Source: CATQHQ01 sp965243805
Lineage (GTDB): Bacteria; Gemmatimonadota; Gemmatimonadetes; Longimicrobiales; Gaopeijiaceae
DNA: 64,000 nucleotides
Assembly: GCA_965243805.1 (NCBI GenBank)
Contig: OZ251577.1
Coordinates: 1,240,001 to 1,304,000 of the forward strand
Reading direction: 5' to 3'
Position numbers and translations under genes: made by a program. Positions within the stretch are counted from its first letter, which is position 1, and each line of letters opens with the position of its first letter. Below, piece by piece: positions 55,142 to 64,000 of the stretch. Below the pieces are notes generated by a model. The model worked only from the letters and a program-made list of their open reading frames with translations, was not told the origin of the DNA and did not search any database.

Positions 55142-55692
55142 CTGCGGACGGCGATCCCAGTCGGCACCCCAGCCACCTGGTCGTCGGCCACCTCAACAAG
55201 CCCCACGGCATGAAGGGCGAGATCTTCGTCTGGCCCCTGACCGACCACCCTGGAAGCCACTTCGCCCCTGGAGCGGTCCACTTTCCGGGGGACGGGGAGG
55301 CACGCGAACCCGCCGAACTCCGGCCTCCGCTTGAGATCGAGTCGGTCCGCCCCTATCGGAAGGGCTTTCTGGCCAAGTTCGCGGGGGTGGACGACAGGGA
55401 GGGCGCCGAGCACCTACGGGGCCTCTACCTGCTCCGTCCCTTCGAGGCGGTCGATCCGCTGGCCGACGATGAAGTCTTCTACCACCAGCTGCTGGGCGCA
55501 GAGGTGACGACCGTGGAAGGAGTCGCCGTGGGGGAGGTGACGGAGGTCTACCCCATCAAGCCGGCCGACCTGCTCCAGGTGAGGGGAGCGGACGGCGAAG
55601 CGCTGATCCCCATGGTGCCCGAGATCGTCGTGGAGACCGACCGGGAGCGAGGGCGAGTCGTGGTCGATCCTCCTGAGGGGCTGCTGCCGTGA
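55138..55692 (+). CDS. rimM: Ribosome maturation factor RimM
   Basis: 184-residue RimM, which binds S19 and assists 30S head maturation. N-terminal barrel: VVGHLNKPHGMKGEIFVWPLTDHP; C-terminal PRC-like barrel: FYHQLLGAEVTT through EALIPMVPEIVVETD. GTG 55138 overlaps rpsP by 4 nt and its stop overlaps trmD by 4 nt. Length is normal. Confidence 0.94.
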   Translation: MTADGDPSRHPSHLVVGHLNKPHGMKGEIFVWPLTDHPGSHFAPGAVHFPGDGEAREPAELRPPLEIESVRPYRKGFLAKFAGVDDREGAEHLRGLYLLRPFEAVDPLADDEVFYHQLLGAEVTTVEGVAVGEVTEVYPIKPADLLQVRGADGEALIPMVPEIVVETDRERGRVVVDPPEGLLP

Positions 55693-56435
55693 TCCGCATC
55701 AACATCCTCACGATCTTTCCGGACTTCTTCGCCGAACCTCTCTCGCTGAGCATCCCCGGCCGAGCCGCTCGGGCCGGTTTGGCGAGCTACAGGGTCGTGG
55801 ACCTGCGGGAGTACGCCCACGACCGTCACAAGACGGTGGACGACGAGCCCTACGGCGGCGGCACCGGGATGGTGATGAAGCCCGAGCCGTTCTTCGAAGC
55901 AGTGGACGACCTCCGGCCCGATGGCCCCGTGGCGCTCATGTCGGCCCGTGGAGCTCGCTTCCGCCACCAGGACGCGGTGCGGCTCTCCGTGGCGCCCGAA
56001 CTGACCCTCCTCTGCGGCCACTACAAGGACGTGGACCAGCGCGTGGCGGAGCACCTGGCCACGGAGGAGCTGTCGCTCGGACCGTTCGTCGTCTCCGGCG
56101 GCGAAGTGGCGGCCCTGGCGGTGACCGACGCAGTGGTGCGGCTGCTTCCCGGGGCGCTGGGCGACCACGAGTCGGCGTCTTCGGACTCGTTCTACGACGA
56201 AGCCGTGGTGTCGGCGCCGTCCTACACTCGTCCCGCCGAGTACCGGGGCCTTCGCGTGCCCCAAGTCCTGCGAAGCGGCGACCACCGGCGGATTGCCGAG
56301 TGGCGGCGGGCCGAGTCGGAGCGGCTCAGCCGTCGTCCCGGGACTGGCCCTCCGCGAGCAGAGGGAGGACGACCGAGTCCACGTAGTTCATCGTGTCCGC
56401 CAAGTACTCGCTCGGGGGCGACTCGAAGGACCTGA
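55689..56435 (+). CDS. trmD: tRNA (guanine-37-N1)-methyltransferase
   Basis: 248-residue SPOUT methyltransferase making m1G37 in tRNA. Trefoil-knot features are MSARGARF, CGHYKDVDQRV and SGGEVAALAVTDAVVRLLPG; TRPAEYRGLRVPQVLRSGDHRRIAEWRRAES is the C-terminal helix region. The final 35 residues (RRPGTGPPRAEGGRPSPRSS...) are not typical and overlap 110 nt with the end of the convergent gene at 56326. In most bacteria rplS follows trmD; here it does not. Confidence 0.93.
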   Translation: MIRINILTIFPDFFAEPLSLSIPGRAARAGLASYRVVDLREYAHDRHKTVDDEPYGGGTGMVMKPEPFFEAVDDLRPDGPVALMSARGARFRHQDAVRLSVAPELTLLCGHYKDVDQRVAEHLATEELSLGPFVVSGGEVAALAVTDAVVRLLPGALGDHESASSDSFYDEAVVSAPSYTRPAEYRGLRVPQVLRSGDHRRIAEWRRAESERLSRRPGTGPPRAEGGRPSPRSSSCPPSTRSGATRRT

Positions 56436-57114
56436 CCTTGTCGGGATCGATCTGGACGGCTCCGTCGGGCGACGCCGCGATCTGCGGCCACTGCGACATA
56501 ACTTCTACGTAGATGCAGCGGGGGTCGCTGCGGAGCACCTCCACCGACACCTCGCGCTTCGGGCTGGCCAGCGGCTCGTCGGCAGGGAAGTCCTCCGCGA
56601 CGGTCTCGTACTTGAACGCCAGAAAGGCCATGTCGCCCGCGTTGTCGCTGCCGCCGACCACGGGAAGCACGCTCTGGCCCAGGTAGGACACCGCCGAGTC
56701 GCCTTTGGCGTGGAGTTGGCCCCGCACCCGGGCCTCCGCCAGCACGCGCTGCCAGCCGTCGCCCAACACGGTGAAGACCGCCTCGCACACCAAGTCGAAG
56801 TCCTCGAACGCCGAGTGGCTGGAGCGGGGCCACTCGTATCCCAGGAAGATGCGGAGCGGCGTGTTCTGCACCGAGCCGTTGATCTCAATCGCCAGCTTCT
56901 CCGGTCCCTGGTCCCGGCCCAGCTGGATCGCGAACGGCTTCTCGGCCTCTGGGTCCTGCGCCCCGGGCGTGTACTTGAAGGACAGGTCGTCGGCGCCCAG
57001 GGCCTCGCAGACGGCGGAGTGGATCTCCATGCCCGTGTGGCGGGTCAGGTTCCTGGGCGGTCCTACCAAGAAGGCGAAGTTCGCGCCCCGGGTTCGGTAC
57101 GAGTTGGTCAGCAA
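56326..57114 (-). CDS. Protein of unknown function
   Basis: 262-residue soluble protein without recognised motif. It has alternating hydrophobic strands (KLAIEINGSVQNTPLRIFLGYEWP) and helices, an acidic composition and no signal peptide. TTG 57114 is the likely start: GGAG lies 9 nt upstream. It follows the coiled-coil gene at 57128 by 13 nt and ends inside the trmD coding region (110-nt convergent overlap), so antisense interference is possible. Function unknown. Confidence 0.6.
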   Translation of the reverse strand: MLTNSYRTRGANFAFLVGPPRNLTRHTGMEIHSAVCEALGADDLSFKYTPGAQDPEAEKPFAIQLGRDQGPEKLAIEINGSVQNTPLRIFLGYEWPRSSHSAFEDFDLVCEAVFTVLGDGWQRVLAEARVRGQLHAKGDSAVSYLGQSVLPVVGGSDNAGDMAFLAFKYETVAEDFPADEPLASPKREVSVEVLRSDPRCIYVEVMSQWPQIAASPDGAVQIDPDKVRSFESPPSEYLADTMNYVDSVVLPLLAEGQSRDDG

Positions 57115-57127
57115 GGCGAAGCTCCGG

Positions 57128-57760
57128 TTAGTTGCCCGTGCCCGGCTTGGGGGAGTTGCGTTGGGCCCCGAACTCGGCGAGCGCTGCCCGCAGCCGCTCC
57201 AGGTCGGCGGGGTTCATGTCGGACCCGGCTTCGTCCTGCCACTCCTTCATGACTTGGCGGAGCGTCTCCGCTCGCGCCCGGGCCTCTTGCGCCCGCGCCC
57301 GGACCTCTTGCGCCCGCATCCGAGCCTCTTCAGAACGCATTCGCGCCTCCTCGATCTGGAGGCGAATCCGCTCTTGGTCGAAGGGGGGCGGCTCCATCGG
57401 CGCGTGGGCGGCCCCGTCGGCGTGCAGGCGGATCCGGTCCACGCGCTGGTGCCGGCCGAACTCCGTCGTCACGATGCGACGGCAGCGCCTCCGCTTGCGA
57501 ACGTGCCTCCGGTCTCGGGACGGCCGCTGCTCCGTCACGACGACGGACGCCTCGCCCTTCGTCCCGTGGACCGTCACCGACGAGGAGGCCGACGCTCCGC
57601 CCTCGCTCTCGCACACGATGATCGTCTGCTGGTCCCCCCTGCCGTGCCTGTGCCGCTCGCCATGGTTGGCCGACGCCAGCGCCACCGTGGCTCCAGCCCC
57701 TAGGGCCGTCCCGCCCAGAATCGCGGCTACGGCGGTGAAGTTGGTCCCATGCCTCCGCAT
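57128..57760 (-). CDS. Membrane-anchored or secreted coiled-coil protein of unknown function
   Basis: 210-residue protein with a hydrophobic N-terminal segment (about 8-30), then a His/Arg-rich stretch and a basic region (RDRRHVRKRRRCRR). A C-terminal coiled coil (about 130-175) is built from near-repeats of EEARMRxEEARMRAQEVRARAQEA with clear heptads. GGAGGAGGAAGAG directly precedes the ATG. An AACCTTT sequence about 90 nt upstream resembles an ECF-sigma -35 element, but no -10 could be assigned. Resemblance to periplasmic stress proteins is superficial; unknown. Confidence 0.65.
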   Translation of the reverse strand: MRRHGTNFTAVAAILGGTALGAGATVALASANHGERHRHGRGDQQTIIVCESEGGASASSSVTVHGTKGEASVVVTEQRPSRDRRHVRKRRRCRRIVTTEFGRHQRVDRIRLHADGAAHAPMEPPPFDQERIRLQIEEARMRSEEARMRAQEVRARAQEARARAETLRQVMKEWQDEAGSDMNPADLERLRAALAEFGAQRNSPKPGTGN

Positions 57761-57885
57761 CTCTTCCTCCTCCCATCTGGAGTTGTGGTCCCGCCCCTGC
57801 CTACATGGTATTGGTAACCCGAACGGGCCGAAAGGTTGCACCTGGGAGGCCGACGTACATCTGGGAGGGCCCGACTCGCACCGGA

Positions 57886-60800
57886 TCACCGGAAACGAAC
57901 TGCCCCCTGCAGGCCCAGCCGACGGTCGGCCAGTTCGGTGCCTCCCGACAGGTGCTCGCCGAACAGATCGACCGTCGCCGCGTCCAGCACGGACAACCGG
58001 ACTCCCATGTTCACACGGCGACCCGCACCGCTTTCGACCGCCCAGCGTCCGAACGGTGCGACACGACCACCGTTTGGCAGTACGATCGCGTAGTCCATCT
58101 CCATGTGGAGTCGGCCGGCATCCGGGCTGGGCAGAGTCCCGCCCATCCGCCCGTCGCGCCAGAGCATCGCCACGCCGCTTGCCGCATTCCCCCACGTCGG
58201 TTCGAGGGTGAACGACAGTCCTCCCGCTTCGCGATTCGGCCGCAAACGAACCGACACGCTCGCGCCCCAGTCCCTGAAGGACGTTGCTTGATGCGCCACC
58301 AGCGCCCGGCCTCGCGCGTCCACGCTTAGACCAATGCCCTCGTGGACGTAGCCGACCGCCGCTCCGGCCTCGGCACCGGCACCGGTCGCCGCGTCCCCGC
58401 CGTCGAAGCGCACGCCCAACTCGACTCGCGAAGTGATCAAAGAGCCGCCCGAAAAGCCCCACCGGCCTCCCACCTCGGACGCTAGGCGCACTCGCTGAAC
58501 GTTGGCGGCAACTCCGGGCAACTCCGGCACCTCGTCGCCATCGGTACGCACCGCGAACGCGTCGGCCTTGACAGCGACCACGCCGGTAAGCCGCTGGCGC
58601 ACGCCCGCCGCCGTCATCGCCATCCCGATGCTGGTCTCGAACTGGCGACGAGTTGCGTCCTCCAACAGGTCCGCTGTTCCCCGGCCCGCTCCAAGCAGCC
58701 CCCATACGCTCAATCCGACGCGCGGCGACCACTGGGCGTACGGGTACACGCTCGTCAGGCGGGCGTCCACCGTGCCCGCGCTGTTGATCCCGCTCTCGAA
58801 GTCGATGGAACTTGCGGTTCGGGACAGCGCGAGTCCAACCAACGGCCCCCGCCCGAACCGGTAGTCGGCACCCAGGTAGGCCGAACGGACCGTTCCGTCC
58901 AACGCAAGGTCGTCTTCGGGACGGCTCTCGAAGCCGCCGGCGTTGGTTTGGCCCCAGAACGTCCACCCGCCCGACATCGCCTGATCGCCAGCCTGATCGT
59001 TGGCACCCGGCGAGAACCGGAAGGACGAACGCGTCAGCAACTCTTCCCGCGACAAAGGATTGACGCTGACCAGCCGGCCCCAGCGAGGACGGTCGCGGTG
59101 TCGATCGGCAAGCGGGGTATCCGAGCGTGCCCGACGGCCCGATGCACCGAAGCTCTCCGTTGTTCCGATCTCGGCCGACCGTCCGAAGCCCCCACCAGCC
59201 CAAAGTGCTGTGCCGGGGTCATGGCTCCCTTCGGCGGCAGCCCGCATGGACGACGCTAGGCTGCCTGCACCGTGCGAGAACCGTACGCCGAGAAGTCCAG
59301 CGGCCTGCTCAGCCAGTTCCCGCAAGCCGCAACCTGCGACGGCCGTGCACGCCAGAACCTGGCCGCCGACTCGAAGATGCGATTCGCCCATTGGGCCGGG
59401 GTCGCCGGCCTCTCCTAGTCGGCCGCCCACGGCTTCCACCGTCTCGGTTCCCACGGTCCGGCCAAACGCGGCCAGAGAACGCTTCAGGATTCTGGTGCGG
59501 TCGGAACGCGACGCCTCCACGGTCACCAGGAAGCTCTGCTCCGCCTCGGCACCCTGGGAGTCAGTCGCTTGCACTGTGACTAGGGACTGGCCCACAGCCA
59601 GCGGATGGACCGTCAAGACATAGCCCGCTACATCTACTCGCACCGATTGCGGCGTTGCCGAGACTGCCAAGTAGAGGAGGTCGTCGCCGTCCTGGTCGCG
59701 GAAATGCGCCGACAGATCAACGACAGCCGGCTGGCTGGCCACCTCCATCGTCTTCGGCGCGATGGCGGGCACGACTTCCGGCGCTCGATTCTCCTTCGCC
59801 ACTAGGTCGTTGGCCGAGTCCGCGGCAACTGCGGCCCTGTCGGCCAGCAAGACGCAATCGCGCAACTCAACCCGGGCCGTGAAGCTCAGGGTCGCCGAGT
59901 CTCCGTCCTGGTCGGTCGCCGTGTAGCGGTAGGTGGTGATGGGCTGTTCTTGCTTGGGCGTCCCGGTAATGGTGCGAAGTTCGGCGTCGAAGGTCATCCC
60001 CAGTGGCAGGGCGGGCGTCAGCCCGTACGTCAGAGTCCCGTCGCCGCCCTGGGCCTGAGGCAGCTCTAGTGGATAGACCTCGCAACTCCTGATCCAGCGC
60101 TGCGGCAGGACTGCGGCGTTGCCGAACGAGGGGACCAGGTCGTCGGCGTCGTCGTCCAGGATACTGCCGGTGATCAGCGCCTTGGAGATCGCCACTGCCG
60201 TAGTGTCAGGGGTGGACAGCCGCAAGGTCACGTCCTCGTTGGACTCTTGGAGCGTGTCGCCCAAGACCATCACATCAAGCGTTTTCAGCGTCTCGCCCGG
60301 CTCGAACAAGAGGGTGTCCGGTGGAAGTGTCTCGTAGTCGGTGCCCGACACGGCGGTTCCCGTGCCTGCGTCGGCGTAGTGCAGTACGATGCCGCGGCCG
60401 CTGGGGCGGTCCAGTGAGAGTGTGAACGTCAGGCGGCGGCCTCCGCTGTTGCCCTCCGCAACCGTGGGCGAGTCGCCGGAGAGGGTCGGTGCGTCGTCGT
60501 CGTCCACGACTGTGCCGACCCCGGTCGCACCGCCGTTCGGGAGATCGGCGTTGACGGGGTTGGCCAACACCAGCACGATCGTTTCGTCAGGCTCGTCCAA
60601 GATGTCGCCGTGCACCGCCACGCTCACCGTCCGCAGCGTGTCCCCCGGCTCGAACGTCAGCGTCCCGCCGGCGACAGCCGCGTAGTCGACGCCCGCCGTC
60701 GCGCTCCCGCTCCCCGCGTCCGCCCAGTCCACCGTCACCCGCGCCAGCGCCGGCGGCGACAGCCGCACCGCGAACTCGAGCTTCGCCGTGCTCCCGGCGT

Positions 60801-63800
60801 CCCCTTCCGCCACGCTCGACCCGCTCGCCGTCAGCGTCGGGCCGGGCGGCCGCTCCCGCCTCCCGTCCACCCGCCGCGAGAAGCCCCCCTCCGCCGCGCC
60901 GTGGGAGGGGTCCACGGCGACCGATGGATCCTCCCGCGCCACCACGGCGGCGCCGTTCAGCGCCAGCCCGTTCGCCGGCACGCTCACGCCGTCGTCGTCG
61001 AAGTCGCCCGCCTCCACACGGTACAGGAAGTCCAGCCGGTTCAGCTTCGACGTGCCGTACTCGGCGCGTCGCGTCGTCGCGCCCACCGTCAGCTCCACGT
61101 ACGGCTCGCCCCCCGACACGTCCACCTCCACGTGCTGGTCGAACGCCACCCGCACACGCACCACCTCGCCCAGGTAGTACGTGCTGTCGCCATCGGCCAG
61201 TCCCCGGAACACGATCCGCTCCACCGTCGGCGCCGGCGTCGGCGGCTCGGCCTCGTCGTCGTTCACGATCGTGCCCCTCGCCGTCCGAGTCCCCAGCTCG
61301 GCGTTCGTCGCGCCGCTCAGCGACAGCACCACCGTCTCGTCGTCCTCGATCTCGTCGTCGCCGTGCACCGCCACGCTCACCGTCCGCAGAGTGTCGCCCG
61401 GCTCGAACGTCAGCGTTCCGCCGCCGACCGCAGCGTAGTCGACGCCCGACGTCGCGCTCCCGCTCCCCGCGTCCGCCCAGTCAACCGTCACCCGCGCCAG
61501 CGCCGGCGGCGACAGCCGCACCGCGAACTCGAGCTTCGCCGTGCTGCCCGCGTCGCCCTCCGCCACGCTCGACCCGCTCGCCGTCAGCGTCGGGCCGGGC
61601 GGCCGCTCCCGACTCCCGTCCACCCGCCGCGACAAGCCCCCCTCCGCCGCGCCGTGGGCAGGGTCCACGGCGACCGAGGGATCGTCCCGCGCCACCACCG
61701 AAGCGCCGTTCAGCACCAAGCCGTTCGCCGGCACGCTCACGCCGTCGTCGTCGAAGTCGCCCGCCTGCACACGGTACAGGAAGTCCAGCCGGTTCAGCTT
61801 CGACGTGCCGTACTCGGCCCGCCGCGTGGTCGCACCGACCGTCAGCTCGACGTACGGCTCGCCGCCCGACACGTCCACCTCCACGTGCTGGTCGAACGCC
61901 ACCCGCACCCGCACCACCTCGCCCAGGTAGTACGTGCTGTCGCCATCGGCCAAGCCCCGGAACACGATCCGCTCCACCGTCGGCGCCGGCGTCGGCGGCT
62001 CGGCCTCGTCGTCGTTCACGATCGTGCCCCTCGCCGTCCGAGTCCCCAGCTCGGCGTTCGTCGCGCCGCTCAGCGACAGCACCACCGTCTCGTCGTCCTC
62101 GATCTCGTCGTCGCCGTGCACCGCCACGCTCACCGTCCGCAACGTGTCGCCCGGCTCGAACGTCAGCGTTCCGCCGCCGACCTCCGCGTAGTCGACGCCC
62201 GACGTCGCGCTCCCGCTCCCCGCGTCCGCCCAGTCGACCGTCACCCGCGCCGGCGCCGCCGGCGACAGCCGCACCGCGAACTCGAGCTTCGCCGTGCTCC
62301 CCGCGTCGCCCTCCGCCACGCTCGACCCGCTCGCCGTCAGCGTCGGGCCGGGCGGCCGCTCCCGACTCCCGTCCACCCTCCGCGACAAGCCGCCCTCCAC
62401 GGCGCCGTGGGCAGGGTCCACGGCGACCGATGGATCGTCCCGCGCCACCACCGAAGCGCCGTTCAGCACCAAGCCGTTCGCCGGCACGCCCACGCCGTCG
62501 TCGTCGAAGTCGCCCGCCTGCACCCGGTACAGGAAGTCCAGGCGGTTCAGCTTCGACGTGCCGTACTCGGCCCGCCGCGTGGTCGCGCCGACCGTCAGCT
62601 CGACGTACGGCTCGCCGCCCGACACGTCCACCTCCACGTGCTGGTCGAACGCCACCCGCACCCGCACCACCTCGCCCAGGTAGTACGTGCTGTCGCCATC
62701 GGCCAGTCCCCGGAACACGATCCGCTCCACCGTCGGCGCCGGCGTCGGCGGCTCGGCCTCGTCGTCGTTCACGATCGTGCCCCTCGCCGTCCGGGTCCCC
62801 AGCTCGGCGTTCGTCGCGCCGCTCAGCGACAGCACCACCGTCTCGTCGTCCTCGATCTCGTCGTCGCCGTGCACCGCCACGCTCACCGTCCGCAGCGTGT
62901 CGCCCGGCTCGAACGTCAGCGTCCCGCCGTCGACGACAGCGTAGTCGACGCCCGACGTCGCGCTTCCGCTCCCGGCGTCCGTCCAGTCGACCGTCACCCG
63001 CGCCGGCGCCGCCGGCGACAGCCGCACCGCGAACTCGAGCTCCGCCGTGCTCCCAGCGTCCCCCTCTGCCACGCTCGACCCGCTCGCCGTCAGCGTCGGG
63101 CCCGGCGGCCGCTCCCGACTCCCGTCCACCCGCCGCGACAAGCCCCCCTCCGCCGCGCCGTGGGCGGGGTCCACGGCGACCGAGGGATCGTCCCGCGCCA
63201 CCACCGAAGCGCCGTTCAGCACCAAGCCGTTCGCCGGCACGCTCACGCCGTCGTCGTCGAAGTCGCCCGCCTGCACACGGTACAGGAAGTCCAGCCGGTT
63301 CAGCTTCGACGTGCCGTACTCGGCCCGCCGCGTGGTCGCGCCGACCGTCAGCTCGACGTACGGCTCGCCGCCCGACACGTCCACCTCCACGTGCTGGTCG
63401 AACGCCACCCGCACCCGCACCACCTCGCCCAGGTAGTACGTGCTGTCGCCATCGGCCAAGCCCCGGAACACGATCCGCTCCACCGTCGGCGCCGGCGTCG
63501 GCGGCTCGGCCTCGTCGTCGTTCACGATCGTGCCCCTCGCCGTCCGGGTCCCCAGCTCGGCGTTCGTCGCGCCGCTCAGCGACAGCACCACCGTCTCGTC
63601 GTCCTCGATCTCGTCGTCGCCGTGCACCGCCACGCTCACCGTCCGCAGCGTGTCGCCCGGCTCGAACGTCAGCGTCCCGCCGTCGACGACAGCGTAGTCG
63701 ACGCCCGACGTCGCGCTTCCGCTCCCGGCGTCCGTCCAGTCGACCGTCACCCGCGCCGGCGCCGCCGGCGACAGCCGCACCGCGAACTCGAGCTCCGCCG

Positions 63801-64000
63801 TGCTCCCAGCGTCCCCCTCTGCCACGCTCGACCCGCTCGCCGTCAGCGTCGGGCCCGGCGGCCGCTCCCGACTCCCGTCCACCCGCCGCGACAAGCCCCC
63901 CTCCGCCGCGCCGTGGGCGGGGTCCACGGCGACCGAGGGATCGTCCCGCGCCACCACCGAAGCGCCGTTCAGCACCAAGCCGTTCGCCGGCACGCTCACG
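57886..64000 (-). CDS. Giant Calx-beta repeat outer-membrane protein with C-terminal beta-barrel (N-terminus beyond window)
   Basis: More than 2037 residues, open at the right window edge. From the visible N-terminal side: at least four near-identical 251-residue repeats, each with a Calx-beta domain (TLTASGSSVAEGDAGST, DDEIEDDETVVLSLSGATNAELG, GTIVNDDEAE) plus a second beta module (VERIVFRGLADGDSTYYLGE, EYGTSKLNRLDFLYRV). Then come a divergent Calx-beta domain and two Ig/cadherin-like domains (PLELPQAQGGDGTLTYGLT, IAPKTMEVASQPAVVDLSAHF). A C-terminal beta-barrel of about 280 residues (YLGADYRFGRGPLVGLALSRT) ends in AVRFR. It is probably a surface adhesin or autotransporter-like protein binding calcium. 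No start codon is in the window. Confidence 0.85.
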   Translation of the reverse strand, partial: VSVPANGLVLNGASVVARDDPSVAVDPAHGAAEGGLSRRVDGSRERPPGPTLTASGSSVAEGDAGSTAELEFAVRLSPAAPARVTVDWTDAGSGSATSGVDYAVVDGGTLTFEPGDTLRTVSVAVHGDDEIEDDETVVLSLSGATNAELGTRTARGTIVNDDEAEPPTPAPTVERIVFRGLADGDSTYYLGEVVRVRVAFDQHVEVDVSGGEPYVELTVGATTRRAEYGTSKLNRLDFLYRVQAGDFDDDGVSVPANGLVLNGASVVARDDPSVAVDPAHGAAEGGLSRRVDGSRERPPGPTLTASGSSVAEGDAGSTAELEFAVRLSPAAPARVTVDWTDAGSGSATSGVDYAVVDGGTLTFEPGDTLRTVSVAVHGDDEIEDDETVVLSLSGATNAELGTRTARGTIVNDDEAEPPTPAPTVERIVFRGLADGDSTYYLGEVVRVRVAFDQHVEVDVSGGEPYVELTVGATTRRAEYGTSKLNRLDFLYRVQAGDFDDDGVGVPANGLVLNGASVVARDDPSVAVDPAHGAVEGGLSRRVDGSRERPPGPTLTASGSSVAEGDAGSTAKLEFAVRLSPAAPARVTVDWADAGSGSATSGVDYAEVGGGTLTFEPGDTLRTVSVAVHGDDEIEDDETVVLSLSGATNAELGTRTARGTIVNDDEAEPPTPAPTVERIVFRGLADGDSTYYLGEVVRVRVAFDQHVEVDVSGGEPYVELTVGATTRRAEYGTSKLNRLDFLYRVQAGDFDDDGVSVPANGLVLNGASVVARDDPSVAVDPAHGAAEGGLSRRVDGSRERPPGPTLTASGSSVAEGDAGSTAKLEFAVRLSPPALARVTVDWADAGSGSATSGVDYAAVGGGTLTFEPGDTLRTVSVAVHGDDEIEDDETVVLSLSGATNAELGTRTARGTIVNDDEAEPPTPAPTVERIVFRGLADGDSTYYLGEVVRVRVAFDQHVEVDVSGGEPYVELTVGATTRRAEYGTSKLNRLDFLYRVEAGDFDDDGVSVPANGLALNGAAVVAREDPSVAVDPSHGAAEGGFSRRVDGRRERPPGPTLTASGSSVAEGDAGSTAKLEFAVRLSPPALARVTVDWADAGSGSATAGVDYAAVAGGTLTFEPGDTLRTVSVAVHGDILDEPDETIVLVLANPVNADLPNGGATGVGTVVDDDDAPTLSGDSPTVAEGNSGGRRLTFTLSLDRPSGRGIVLHYADAGTGTAVSGTDYETLPPDTLLFEPGETLKTLDVMVLGDTLQESNEDVTLRLSTPDTTAVAISKALITGSILDDDADDLVPSFGNAAVLPQRWIRSCEVYPLELPQAQGGDGTLTYGLTPALPLGMTFDAELRTITGTPKQEQPITTYRYTATDQDGDSATLSFTARVELRDCVLLADRAAVAADSANDLVAKENRAPEVVPAIAPKTMEVASQPAVVDLSAHFRDQDGDDLLYLAVSATPQSVRVDVAGYVLTVHPLAVGQSLVTVQATDSQGAEAEQSFLVTVEASRSDRTRILKRSLAAFGRTVGTETVEAVGGRLGEAGDPGPMGESHLRVGGQVLACTAVAGCGLRELAEQAAGLLGVRFSHGAGSLASSMRAAAEGSHDPGTALWAGGGFGRSAEIGTTESFGASGRRARSDTPLADRHRDRPRWGRLVSVNPLSREELLTRSSFRFSPGANDQAGDQAMSGGWTFWGQTNAGGFESRPEDDLALDGTVRSAYLGADYRFGRGPLVGLALSRTASSIDFESGINSAGTVDARLTSVYPYAQWSPRVGLSVWGLLGAGRGTADLLEDATRRQFETSIGMAMTAAGVRQRLTGVVAVKADAFAVRTDGDEVPELPGVAANVQRVRLASEVGGRWGFSGGSLITSRVELGVRFDGGDAATGAGAEAGAAVGYVHEGIGLSVDARGRALVAHQATSFRDWGASVSVRLRPNREAGGLSFTLEPTWGNAASGVAMLWRDGRMGGTLPSPDAGRLHMEMDYAIVLPNGGRVAPFGRWAVESGAGRRVNMGVRLSVLDAATVDLFGEHLSGGTELADRRLGLQGAVRFR
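60605..64000. repeat. Tandem 753-bp repeats in the Calx-beta protein gene
   Basis: The same positions recur every 753 bp (for example 60788, 61541, 62294, 63047, 63800), giving about four and a half copies within the window; the array continues past the edge. Copies are nearly identical at the DNA level, and the two nearest the right edge encode identical residues across the compared segment. Confidence 0.92.

Noticed and set aside
60389..63697. A ladder of similar plus-strand frames of 85 and 129 codons repeating every 753 bp.
   Set aside because: They are antisense shadows of the Calx-beta repeats and recur only because the repeats do.

Overview
The window is a high-GC, gene-dense bacterial chromosome segment. 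It has very short intergenic gaps, many 4-nt GTGA/ATGA stop-start overlaps and frequent GTG starts. A TonB-dependent receptor, lipoproteins, an outer-membrane beta-barrel protein and many signal peptides show a Gram-negative envelope. The mix of secreted M24, M14 and S9 peptidases, D-aminoacylase-like amidohydrolases, a cytochrome c/copper monooxygenase-like protein and a conserved ffh-rpsP-rimM-trmD block resembles Gemmatimonadota, perhaps an environmental or host-associated lineage. That placement is inference from gene content; there is no rRNA or other marker here.

Layout. (1) 1-5809, minus strand: an export/degradation operon with an amidohydrolase (cut by the window edge), a cytochrome c-monooxygenase-like protein and its secreted neighbour, an M24 peptidase and a thioredoxin-like protein. 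(2) 5908-10514, plus: amidase, NYN-domain nuclease-like protein, secreted protein. (3) 10519-15979, minus: TonB-dependent receptor, beta-helix-like lipoprotein, second lipoprotein and an OmpR/PhoB-type response regulator in one operon, with a spaced CGTAAC repeat upstream. (4) 16201-22959, plus: polyprenol/phytol-kinase-like protein, DUF523/DUF1722 protein, lipoprotein, cold-shock protein, cytochrome c, M14 carboxypeptidase and a second M24 peptidase. (5) 23195-39897: a defence island. It starts with a plus-strand AAA-ATPase/TOPRIM-like pair of lower GC. A long convergent minus-strand operon follows, encoding (in transcription order) AbrB, PIN, Fic-like, DUF499 ATPase, a two-module ATPase, small unknown proteins, a DUF1156 adenine methylase and a PLD-SNF2 helicase. 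The methylase is interrupted by a 30-nt homopolymer and the two-module ATPase by a 1-nt frameshift. (6) 39888-49571: agmatinase-like enzyme, second amidohydrolase, S9 peptidase, metallo-beta-lactamase-fold protein, two small unknown proteins, serine hydrolase, thioesterase and trpS. (7) 49588-57760: dapA-like aldolase, purA, an AAA/winged-helix ATPase, ffh-rpsP-rimM-trmD, and two unknown genes. (8) 57886 to the end: a giant outer-membrane protein with near-identical 753-bp Calx-beta repeats, cut by the window edge.

Two themes stand out. The defence operon combines methylation, helicase/PLD and ATPase modules with a homopolymer that would switch the methylase on and off. Short tandem duplications (8-33 nt) also recur at protein termini, linkers and gene leaders throughout the window. 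No tRNA, rRNA, CRISPR array, transposase or integrase was recognised, and no stretch over 300 bases lacks a gene.
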